A DNA stretch of 11,969 nt from DASPOJ01 sp049790315 (GTDB taxonomy: Bacteria; Acidobacteriota; Terriglobia; Acidiferrales; UBA7541), in assembly GCA_049790315.1 (NCBI GenBank), contig JBAQYV010000044.1, forward strand, positions 1 to 11,969, in the 5' to 3' direction. The notes under the pieces are model-generated. The model did no database searches. It worked only from the letters and a program-made list of their open reading frames with translations, and had not been told where the DNA came from. How positions within the stretch are numbered: position 1 is the stretch's first letter; every line of letters starts with the position of its first letter. The position numbers and the translations under genes were made by a program. Of this stretch, positions 7,100-11,969 are shown piece by piece.

Positions 7100-7587
7100 T
7101 CGTGTCCGATGCGATCGATTTCTTTTTTGATGGCAAGCGCGTCGAGACTGGCAAGCGGCAGACACAAGAACAGGCTGATTCGCCGATCGAGAATCATGAA
7201 GGCGTCGCGGAACGCCTTTTCAATGTGCTCGGGCGTGCCGGTCGCCGCCACAGGGTCAGGTACGCCCCAATGCGCGGAGATCGGCTGGCCCGGCCAAATC
7301 GGGCAAACTTCCTTGGCCGCGTTGTCGCACACAGTGAAAACAAAATGGAGTTGCGGGGCGCCGGGCTTGGCGAACTCATCCCAGTTCTTGCTACGCGCGC
7401 CATCCGTGGGCAGACCTGCAATCTCAAGTTGTCGCAGCGCTTGCGGGTGAACTCGCCCCGTTGCATGGCTCCCCGCGCTATAGGCGGTGAAGTTTGGTTT
7501 GCCTTTCCGATTCATAATGGCTTCCGCCATGATCGACCGGGCTGAATTTCCCGTGCACAGAAATAAAACGTTGTAGTGTCCTTGCAT
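7096..7587 (-). CDS. arsC: Arsenate reductase, low-molecular-weight phosphatase type
   Basis: 163-residue cytosolic enzyme that reduces arsenate to arsenite. The P-loop CTGNSARS (C11 nucleophile, R17) stands near the N-terminus. FTVCDNAAKEVCP gives C87 and C95, the likely redox pair that forms a disulfide after attack. HWGVPDP supplies the general-acid Asp, D111. The C87-C95 spacing is one longer than in the Staphylococcus/Bacillus enzyme and fits the VCDNAA subgroup. The start is the ATG complementary to 7585-7587, with GGAG nine bases upstream. An in-frame TTG six codons earlier was rejected because it lies ahead of that ribosome site. It lies 19 nt after arsM and overlaps the channel gene by 4 nt. 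The electron donor (thioredoxin or a low-molecular-weight thiol) cannot be told from the sequence. Confidence 0.95.
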   Translation of the reverse strand: MQGHYNVLFLCTGNSARSIMAEAIMNRKGKPNFTAYSAGSHATGRVHPQALRQLEIAGLPTDGARSKNWDEFAKPGAPQLHFVFTVCDNAAKEVCPIWPGQPISAHWGVPDPVAATGTPEHIEKAFRDAFMILDRRISLFLCLPLASLDALAIKKEIDRIGHE

Positions 7588-7606
7588 CCCGAAGTTCTCC
7601 GTCAAA

Positions 7607-8467
7607 CTAGTTGCAGCAGGTAGGGCCGCAGCAGGCTGCGTCTTTCAAGCTGGCGGGTTTGACGGCGCGGATGAACGCGCTCATGAACTTGCCCTCCATC
7701 TGCGCCGCCAGCGCATCCACGTCCAAGCCCTCGCCAGCCAGGAATTCTCGCGCGTCTTCCGCACGATAAATGCGCGTCGGCTCGATTTCGACGTGCTCAA
7801 ATCCGGCGCCCGCCAATTTGCGGCGATATTCATTCTCGTCAAGCGCCCCCGCAATGCAGCCGACCCACAGCAGCACGCTCTTGCGAATTTCAGGCAGAAT
7901 TTCGCCGCGGGTCACAACGTCGGACACCGCGAAGCGCCCTCCCGGCTTCAGGACTCGAAAAGCTTCCCGGAGCACACCGTCTTTGTCCGCCGAAAGGTTG
8001 ATCACGCAGTTTGAAATCACTACGTCCACGGAATCATCCGGCAGGGGAACGCGCTCGATTTCCCCTTTCAAGAACTCGGCGTTTCCGACCCCAGCTTTCC
8101 TCTTGTTTTCATTTGCCAGCGCCAACATTTCGTCCGTCATATCGAGACCGTAGGCCTTGCCGGTTGGTCCCACTCGCTTCGCTGAAAGCAGAACGTCAAT
8201 GCCGCCGCCCGAGCCCAGATCGAGGACTACCTCACCGGGTATCAATTTCGCCAGTGCCGTCGGATTCCCGCACCCGAGCGAGGCCAGCATTGCCTCCGCG
8301 GGAATTTGACCCGCCTGCGAAGCGTCATAAAGATTGGAAGTAATGGGGTCCGTACCTGAGCCTGTTGCTGGAGTGGCTCCGCAGCATGCGCTTCCGCCGC
8401 GATTCACTCGCAGCGCTGCCTGCCCATATTTTTCCTTCACGGCATCTTTCACATCTTCGCCACTCAT
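7607..8467 (-). CDS. arsM: Arsenite S-adenosylmethionine methyltransferase
   Basis: 286-residue cytosolic enzyme that transfers methyl groups from SAM to As(III), giving methylated and partly volatile arsenicals. The SAM site is VVLDLGSGGGIDVLLSA (about 80-96), with GLDMTDEML near 107-115. The three cysteines expected to bind arsenic are present: C66 in SLGCGNP, C154 in ISNCVINL and C204 in WVGCIAGAL. Extra cysteine pairs occur at C28-C29 (SACCG) and near the C-terminus at C279-C280 and C284-C285 (CCGPTCC), common in bacterial ArsM. The ATG follows AGGAG, which overlaps the arsR stop codon, with a 10-nt gap between the genes. This implies co-expression with arsR. All catalytic residues look intact. 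Confidence 0.96.
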   Translation of the reverse strand: MSGEDVKDAVKEKYGQAALRVNRGGSACCGATPATGSGTDPITSNLYDASQAGQIPAEAMLASLGCGNPTALAKLIPGEVVLDLGSGGGIDVLLSAKRVGPTGKAYGLDMTDEMLALANENKRKAGVGNAEFLKGEIERVPLPDDSVDVVISNCVINLSADKDGVLREAFRVLKPGGRFAVSDVVTRGEILPEIRKSVLLWVGCIAGALDENEYRRKLAGAGFEHVEIEPTRIYRAEDAREFLAGEGLDVDALAAQMEGKFMSAFIRAVKPASLKDAACCGPTCCN

Positions 8468-8477
8468 AGCCTTGCTC

Positions 8478-8831
8478 CTATTTGCATATCTGAACCACGT
8501 CTCGCGGCCTCACCGCCTTATTTCGAGTGCAGCACTCCGCATACAAAAATTGCAGCACCTCCTGCAGCGCCTCCGTGTTAGCCGTGTAATGAAGAAACGT
8601 ACTTTCGCGGCGCACCAGCACCAAGTCTTCGTTCCTAAGTTTGTCCAGATGGTGAGACAGCGTCGAACTCGGAATCTCTAGTTCAGCCTGAATCTCTCCC
8701 ACTACGAGACCTTCCGGATGAGCTGAAAGCAGCAATTGCATAATCCGCAGCCGCGGCTCCGTCCCCATCGCCGAGAACATGTCGGCGTATCGGGCCACTT
8801 GCTCAGTATTTTTCTTATTCGCAGCGACCAT
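8478..8831 (-). CDS. arsR: ArsR-family metalloregulator with C-terminal Cys pair
   Basis: 117-residue winged-helix repressor, the first gene of the ars operon. The recognition helix region is LEIPSSTLSHHLDKLRNEDLV (about 51-71), followed by the wing VRRESTFLHYTAN. It lacks the ELCVCDL motif of the classical E. coli-type sensor. Instead C100 and C101 (AECC) and C116 lie near the C-terminus, as in the Acidithiobacillus-type ArsR whose As(III) site uses C-terminal cysteines. Arsenite binding would release it from the operator. The ATG complementary to 8829-8831 was chosen because family members begin here; the frame is open upstream to 9059 but that part looks like non-coding sequence. No Shine-Dalgarno sequence is seen and the candidate -10 is very near, so the transcript may have almost no leader. 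Confidence 0.94.
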   Translation of the reverse strand: MVAANKKNTEQVARYADMFSAMGTEPRLRIMQLLLSAHPEGLVVGEIQAELEIPSSTLSHHLDKLRNEDLVLVRRESTFLHYTANTEALQEVLQFLYAECCTRNKAVRPRDVVQICK

Positions 8832-8869
8832 AGTATTTCGATATTTGCAGAAGTATAGATCTATGTCAA
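8832..8869 (-). promoter_or_regulatory. arsR promoter and likely ArsR operator
   Basis: On the minus strand a consensus -35 TTGACA (8869-8864) is followed, 17 nt later, by AAATAT (8846-8841), a weak -10 lying 9 nt before the arsR ATG. The spacer contains the perfect palindrome ATAGATCTAT (8855-8864), which touches the -35. Read on the plus strand, AGTATTTCGATATT (8832-8845) overlaps the -10. Either AT-rich element could be the ArsR site for self-repression. Confidence 0.55.
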
Positions 8870-8939
8870 GTGCGGACGGCCCATTCTGCGGGTTTTGGTT
8901 TTTTGCCTGCCTCGCGCGGACAATTTCACCTTTGGCCAT

Positions 8940-9017
8940 CGCCGCGAAGCAACGCGGCGCGTCCGTCGGGCTGCGCTCTGTGCAGCCGCGGGTGGCGCAT
9001 CCTTTGCGCAACAAAGG
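8940..9017. repeat. Cluster of three stem-loops, REP-like
   Basis: There are three consecutive inverted repeats: CGCCGCG/CGCGGCG (8940-8946 and 8953-8959, loop AAGCAA), GGCTGC/GCAGCC (8969-8974 and 8982-8987) and CCTTTG/CAAAGG (9001-9006 and 9012-9017, loop CGCAA). The third, within the context GGGTGGCGCAT...GGGTGGGG, looks like intergenic palindromes I associate with acidobacterial genomes. That association is from memory and not tested. Confidence 0.45.
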
Positions 9018-9130
9018 GTGGGGGCCTTTGACGTGTTCTCTGCGATCACCTCGACCCACTCGCGGTCGCCGTCACAGTCCGAATAGCCACCGGAACGACG
9101 ATCCCGACCATTAAGTCATCCGCGATCAAG

Positions 9131-9144
9131 AGTATTCGAATACT
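9131..9144. promoter_or_regulatory. Perfect 14-bp palindrome, candidate operator
   Basis: AGTATTCGAATACT is fully self-complementary. It lies 16 nt ahead of TTGACG. Its left part resembles AGTATTTCGATATT at the arsR promoter (8832-8845), so the same regulator might bind both. The binding protein is not known. Confidence 0.4.
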
Positions 9145-9160
9145 AACTGATAGATACTTA

Positions 9161-9190
9161 TTGACGTGAAGTAACCATCCGTGCTAAACT
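9161..9190 (+). promoter_or_regulatory. Weak promoter-like pair upstream of the repeat region
   Basis: TTGACG (9161-9166) and TAAACT (9185-9190) are spaced 18 nt apart. They would start a transcript near 9197 running through the repeat array toward mqnA. No gene clearly begins there. Confidence 0.25.
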
Positions 9191-9345
9191 GTTGTATGCG
9201 TCTGATACATCCTTCCCCGATCACCATCGCGCCCAAGAACTTTCTGCGTATCTTGCGCGCCTGCCCGCCGAAGCATTCCCGGACGTGGGCCAAAATACCT
9301 TCTCAAATCCAGCCATTCGTGCAACTCGCACCACTCAACCCTTCC

Positions 9346-9507
9346 AGAATCAACAGTTCCAGGATTTTGCCAATTTCCTGCATCCCTCTCATTACAAATA
9401 ATTTGAACTCCACTAGAATCAACACTTCTGGGAATAAGGACTTAAAGTCTAATTATTTCAACACTACCGGCTCAAAGGACTTAAAGTGGTTTAGAATCAA
9501 CACTTCC
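9346..9507 (+). repeat. Imperfect direct repeats, 39-bp period
   Basis: Units start at 9415, 9454 and 9493, exactly 39 bp apart. The first two agree at 26 of 39 positions and share CAACACT and AAGGACTTAAAGT. The third repeats the first 14 bases, AGAATCAACACTTC, of unit one. A further copy of AGAATCAACA lies at 9346. The array ends in A6, G4 and G7 runs (9508-9527). It is too irregular and short to be a CRISPR array. Confidence 0.7.
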
Positions 9508-9685
9508 AAAAAACAGGGGAGGGGGGGCCCTGCGGCTGCCGCGCGACTCTCCGGTCGAAACTCCGATCGGATTTCGATCTTCGTGCAGCCATCGCGCAAG
9601 CTTCGCTCTATCGCGTCGAGCGCATCCAACCTTAGAGGGATGCGGGCACTGCCCGGAGCGGTCTCTACTTCCAGATCGCCGGAAC

Positions 9686-9713
9686 TTAACGCCCGTCGTG
9701 GATATGATATAGT
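9686..9713 (+). promoter_or_regulatory. Likely mqnA promoter
   Basis: TTAACG (9686-9691) and TATAGT (9708-9713) are 16 nt apart. An overlapping TATGAT (9703-9708) offers a second -10. Transcription would start near 9720, about 19 nt before the mqnA ATG. Confidence 0.5.
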
Positions 9714-9738
9714 TCGCCTGCTGAAACGGGACATTGCC

Positions 9739-10647
9739 ATGAGCAAACTACGCGTCTCCGTCGTCGAGTTTCTGAACACCGCACCGCTGGTTTGGGGTTT
9801 CACTGACGGCCCTCTCGAGGGCCGCTACGATCTTTCCTTCGCTGTACCCTCTCGTTGCGCTGACGATCTGCGCGCCGGCCGCGTGGACATCGGAGTGATT
9901 CCGGCCATCGAGTATCAACGCATCGAAGACCTCGTGATCCTGCCCGGCATGGCCGTGGCCGCGCGCAGCGAAGTGCGTAGCATCCTGGTGGTCGCGCGGA
10001 GGCCGATCGATCGCGTGAAACGCTTCGCTCTCGATCGAAATTCGCGCAGTTCGATTGCGCTGGTGCGATTGCTGTGCCGCGGTCTATGGGGCATCGATCC
10101 GGAATTTGTGGAAACCGCGCCCGATCCGGCCGCCATGTTAGCCGATGCCGATGCCGCTCTTTTGATCGGCGATCCGGCGCTGCGCGTGCGGTTGAAAGTG
10201 GATGCCCTGGCGGATAAAACGCCCGGCGAAGGCGGCTGCTGCGGAGGCACTGACGACGAGCAACCGGTGTTCGGTGTCGACACGCTATTTGTTTACGACG
10301 TTGCGCAGCAATGGCATGAGATGACGGGACGCTCCTGCGTCCTCGCGGTTTGGGCCGCGCGGCGCGGCGTTGTCACGCGCCAGGTGATGGCCGATTTCGA
10401 GGCCTCCAAGGAATATGGCCTGTCGCACATTGGAGACATCGCCGAGGGCGCGGCGCTCAAACTCGATTTGCCGCCTCGCGCGCTCGAAACTTATCTGCGT
10501 GAAAATATCGATTACTCGCTCGACGACGAAAATCTCGCGGGCCTCGACTTGTTCTATCGCCTGGCCGCCTCCGCAAAATTGATTCCCGACGAGCGCCCGA
10601 TCGAATTCGCCGTCGCGCCAGCATCTATTGCGCGGGCAGCGCGATAG
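9739..10647 (+). CDS. mqnA: Chorismate dehydratase (futalosine pathway of menaquinone synthesis)
   Basis: 302-residue cytosolic enzyme that dehydrates chorismate to 3-[(1-carboxyvinyl)oxy]benzoate, the first step of the futalosine route. It opens with LRVSVVEFLNTAPLVWGF (about 4-21), then FAVPSRCADDLRAGRVDIGVIPAIEY (about 34-59) and SILVVARRPI, and later ADAALLIGDPALR (about 137-149), as in the periplasmic-binding-protein-like MqnA fold. VYDVAQQWHEMTGRSCVLAVWAAR (about 185-208) follows. Between them, residues about 155-181 form an insertion with GEGGCCGGTDDE that typical MqnA proteins do not have, to my knowledge. The ATG at 9739 was chosen because family members start here and a promoter lies just upstream. 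The frame is open a further 186 codons upstream, without domain-like sequence. GGGA seven bases ahead is a weak ribosome site. mqnC follows 96 nt downstream. Confidence 0.93.
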   Translation: MSKLRVSVVEFLNTAPLVWGFTDGPLEGRYDLSFAVPSRCADDLRAGRVDIGVIPAIEYQRIEDLVILPGMAVAARSEVRSILVVARRPIDRVKRFALDRNSRSSIALVRLLCRGLWGIDPEFVETAPDPAAMLADADAALLIGDPALRVRLKVDALADKTPGEGGCCGGTDDEQPVFGVDTLFVYDVAQQWHEMTGRSCVLAVWAARRGVVTRQVMADFEASKEYGLSHIGDIAEGAALKLDLPPRALETYLRENIDYSLDDENLAGLDLFYRLAASAKLIPDERPIEFAVAPASIARAAR

Positions 10648-10651
10648 ATGC
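10621..10651 (+). other. Strong stem-loop spanning the mqnA stop codon
   Basis: The left arm (10621-10633, GCATCTATTGCGC) and the right arm (10639-10651, GCGCGATAGATGC) pair over 13 positions with one G-U wobble, around loop GGGCA. The mqnA TAG (10645-10647) lies in the right arm. No T-run follows. It could act as an mRNA 3' stabiliser, attenuator or weak terminator. Confidence 0.6.
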
Positions 10652-10658
10652 TGGCCGA

Positions 10659-10688
10659 GCGAAAGTCCCCGGCAAGGGGAGCTTTCGC
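10659..10688 (+). other. Second strong stem-loop in the mqnA-mqnC junction
   Basis: GCGAAAGTCCCC (10659-10670) pairs with GGGGA plus CTTTCGC (10676-10688) over 12 positions with one bulged G at 10681 and loop GGCAA. It begins seven bases after the first stem-loop. Only a short A-rich stretch follows, so a classic terminator is not shown. Confidence 0.6.
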
Positions 10689-10704
10689 GGTAAAAATGTC
10701 GGTT

Positions 10705-10719
10705 GCGCGCGCCGCGCGC
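10705..10719 (+). other. Third GC-rich hairpin ahead of mqnC
   Basis: GCGCGC (10705-10710) and GCGCGC (10714-10719) flank GCC. It lies 24 nt before the mqnC ATG, immediately ahead of an A-rich leader. GC-repeat sequence can pair in several ways, so this is weaker than the two stems before it. Confidence 0.35.
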
Positions 10720-10743
10720 TAGCAGAAAGAGAAAAAACAGCAG

Positions 10744-11781
10744 ATGGGGATTTCTTCACAGGAAGCGCTCGATCTATTTCGCTCCGACGACCTGATCGGC
10801 ATCGGGATGGCGGCCATGGAAGTGCGCCGCAAAAAAACCGATCCGCGCGTGGCCACCTACCAGATCGATCGCAACATCAATTACACCAATTTCTGCACCG
10901 AATATTGCTCGTTTTGCGCGTTCTATCGCCCGCTCGGCTCCAAAGAGGGATACCTGCTTTCGTTCGAGTCGATCTACGAAAAAATCGAGGAGATGATCGC
11001 GCTCGGCGGCACCGGAATCCTGTTGCAGGGCGGGCTGCACCCCGATCTGCGCATCGAGTATTACGAAAATTTGCTGCGCTCGCTGAAAGCGCGTTTCCCG
11101 AGCGTCCACTTGCACTGTTTTTCCGCGCCTGAAATTCTGTGCATCGCTGAAGTTTCGGGCCTTTCCGTGCGCGACACCATCGCGCGCTTGATGGCCGCGG
11201 GTCTCGATTCCATTCCCGGTGGCGGCGCCGAAATTCTCGACGACGAAATTCGCGCCCGCATCTCGCGTCTGAAGTGCACCGTCGACGAATGGATCGAAAT
11301 GCATCGCATCGCTCACTCGCTCGGCCTGCGCACCACCGCCACCATGATGTTCGGTTGCGGCGAAGAGTACCGCCACCGCGTGAATCACCTCGAACGCATC
11401 CGTCAAATTCAGGATGAAACCGGCGGCTTCACCGCCTTCATTCCCTGGATGTTCGCGCCGGAAAATACGCCGCTCGGCAAAAAAGTGCCCGAAGCCACCG
11501 CGTTCGATTATTTGAAAACCCTGGCCATCAGCCGTCTTTATCTCGACAACATTGACCACATTCAATCCAGTTGGCTCACACCCGGAATCAAAATCTGCCA
11601 ATTGGGTTTGCAGTTCGGCGCCGATGATGTCGGCAGCATTCTGATTGAGGAGAACGTCGTCTTTGCAGCCGGGGTGCGCAACCGCACCAATGAAGCCGAG
11701 CTCCGACGCATCATTTTTGATGCAGGCTACACTCCCGCGCAGCGCGACACGCTATACCGCTCTTATAGTTTGAAGTCTTAG
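10744..11781 (+). CDS. mqnC: Cyclic dehypoxanthinyl futalosine synthase, radical SAM
   Basis: 345-residue radical SAM enzyme that cyclises dehypoxanthinyl futalosine in menaquinone synthesis. The [4Fe-4S] ligands are in NFCTEYCSFCAFYR (C51, C55, C58). ALGGTGILLQGGLHPDL (about 87-103), the GLDSIPGGGAEIL segment, TTATMMFGCGEE, FIPWMFAPENTPLG and LQFGADDVGSILIEENVV follow in family order. The end, AGYTPAQRDTLY, is typical of MqnC and separates it from MqnE. The ATG is preceded by AAAGAG at a long distance, a weak ribosome site, but the N-terminus (EALDLFRSDDLIGIG) fits family members. It probably belongs to one transcription unit with mqnA, through a hairpin-rich junction. The stop codon lies inside the first unit of an 18-bp repeat. 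Other mqn genes are not in the window. Confidence 0.95.
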   Translation: MGISSQEALDLFRSDDLIGIGMAAMEVRRKKTDPRVATYQIDRNINYTNFCTEYCSFCAFYRPLGSKEGYLLSFESIYEKIEEMIALGGTGILLQGGLHPDLRIEYYENLLRSLKARFPSVHLHCFSAPEILCIAEVSGLSVRDTIARLMAAGLDSIPGGGAEILDDEIRARISRLKCTVDEWIEMHRIAHSLGLRTTATMMFGCGEEYRHRVNHLERIRQIQDETGGFTAFIPWMFAPENTPLGKKVPEATAFDYLKTLAISRLYLDNIDHIQSSWLTPGIKICQLGLQFGADDVGSILIEENVVFAAGVRNRTNEAELRRIIFDAGYTPAQRDTLYRSYSLKS

Positions 11782-11857
11782 CGCGGATTGAAATCTCAGG
11801 CTTGCTTGAAGTTTCAATTCGAGTTGAAGTCCCAGCTCTTTGAAAACTTAGCCCGGA
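11770..11857. repeat. Imperfect 18-bp tandem repeat between convergent genes
   Basis: TTGAA occurs at 11770, 11788, 11806, 11824 and 11840: three exact 18-bp steps and one of 16. Units read TTGAAGTCTTAGCGCGGA, TTGAAATCTCAGGCTTGC, TTGAAGTTTCAATTCGAG, a 16-bp TTGAAGTCCCAGCTCT, and TTGAAAACTTAGCCCGGA. The first contains the mqnC TAG and the last contains the complement of the TAA of the downstream minus-strand gene. Confidence 0.7.
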
Positions 11858-11969
11858 ATCGGTCTTCGGATCGGCTCGACCGTCACAATCACTTCGTCGC
11901 CCTCACCGAGTTCGAGTGGCATCACCGGAATCAGCGCACCGCCTGCGTACCGCGCGCGCGTGCGAATCG
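11848..11969 (-). CDS. DUF104 / AF2212-like antitoxin, C-terminal part (cut by window edge)
   Basis: 39 complete residues are visible before a TAA (complement at 11848-11850); the start lies beyond the right edge. The sequence IRTRARYAGGALIPVMPLEL, then GEGDEVIVTVE, follows the pattern of DUF104 (AF2212-like) proteins: a basic first strand, a Y-x-x-G-x-L-x-P-x-x-P-L-x-L turn and an E-G-x-x-V strand. These small proteins are predicted antitoxins, often encoded before a PIN-domain (VapC) ribonuclease. Here nothing follows on the same strand except the convergent mqnC, so no toxin lies at the usual downstream place. The family call rests on pattern likeness over a short partial sequence. Confidence 0.7.
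   Translation of the reverse strand, partial: IRTRARYAGGALIPVMPLELGEGDEVIVTVEPIRRPIPG

Larger units (their letters stand above)
8870..9738. other. Long gene-free region between arsR and mqnA
   Basis: About 870 bp with no gene I can support. From left to right it holds a hairpin cluster (8940-9017), a 14-bp palindrome (9131-9144), a promoter-like pair (9161-9190), a 39-bp repeat array (9346-9507) followed by A and G runs (A6 at 9508-9513, G4 at 9516-9519, G7 at 9521-9527), and the mqnA promoter (9686-9713). The part from 9360 to 9510 is clearly more AT-rich than its surroundings. One plus frame is open from 9181 into mqnA, but its Ser/Arg/Asn-rich composition does not look like a protein domain. 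Confidence 0.6.

Noticed and set aside
8832..9059. N-terminal extension of ArsR
   Set aside because: The added 76 residues are not ArsR-like and cover the promoter/operator and hairpins; family length fits the ATG at 8831.
9192..9401. Small plus-strand frame of 69 codons (TTG start)
   Set aside because: Composition is somewhat protein-like, but it lacks a ribosome site and any recognisable family, and its end runs into the repeat array. Too weak to annotate.
9415..9507. CRISPR-like array
   Set aside because: Repeats are direct but continuous, imperfect, only two to three units, and have no spacers; no cas genes are in the window.
10774..11601. Minus-strand frame opposite mqnC
   Set aside because: Shadow of mqnC, whose radical SAM motifs are unambiguous.

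Overview
The window is GC-rich bacterial chromosome, about 12 kb, with short intergenic gaps. No rRNA, tRNA, CRISPR array or transposase was seen. The gene mix is a bacillithiol-type deacetylase (bshB1), futalosine-pathway menaquinone genes (mqnA, mqnC), an ArsR/ArsM/ArsC/aquaporin cluster, a DUF104-like antitoxin and secreted Pro/Ala-rich proteins of unknown function. Together with the style of the proteins, this suggests a soil-type Acidobacteriota (Terriglobia/Koribacter-like). That assignment is inference; no marker gene here proves it.

Left part (1-3593). The 5' part of topA (DNA topoisomerase I) runs off the left edge on the minus strand. A 347-bp divergent gap separates it from bshB1 on the plus strand. 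bshB1 converges on dprA (minus, GTG start). A HAD-family phosphatase (minus) lies upstream of dprA. The dprA-to-topA order known from other bacteria is kept here, but the oppositely oriented bshB1 sits between the two genes.

Middle (3594-6195). Two convergent genes encode exported proteins of unknown function. The first (plus) has a good sigma-70-like promoter, a signal peptide, a Pro/Ala/Glu-rich spacer and a C-terminal part resembling the LprI/DUF1311 lysozyme-inhibitor fold. The second (minus) has a signal peptide and a C-terminal stretch resembling a TonB C-terminal domain. Two small hairpins lie between them.

Arsenic operon (8831 down to 6386, minus): arsR, arsM, arsC and an AqpS-like aquaporin, closely packed (gaps of 10 and 19 nt, then an ATGA overlap). 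ArsC would reduce arsenate, ArsM would methylate arsenite, and the channel would let arsenite leave. ArsR with a C-terminal Cys pair would control the set. No ArsB or Acr3 pump gene is present in the window.

Right part (8832-11969). A 907-bp gene-free stretch holds the arsR promoter/operator, a cluster of hairpins, a perfect 14-bp palindrome next to a second promoter-like pair, an in-phase 39-bp repeat array and the mqnA promoter. mqnA and mqnC follow on the plus strand. They are separated by a 96-nt junction with three consecutive stem-loops, the first spanning the mqnA stop codon. An imperfect 18-bp tandem repeat fills the gap between mqnC and a convergent, edge-truncated DUF104-like antitoxin gene. 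Its end units contain the stop codons of both genes.
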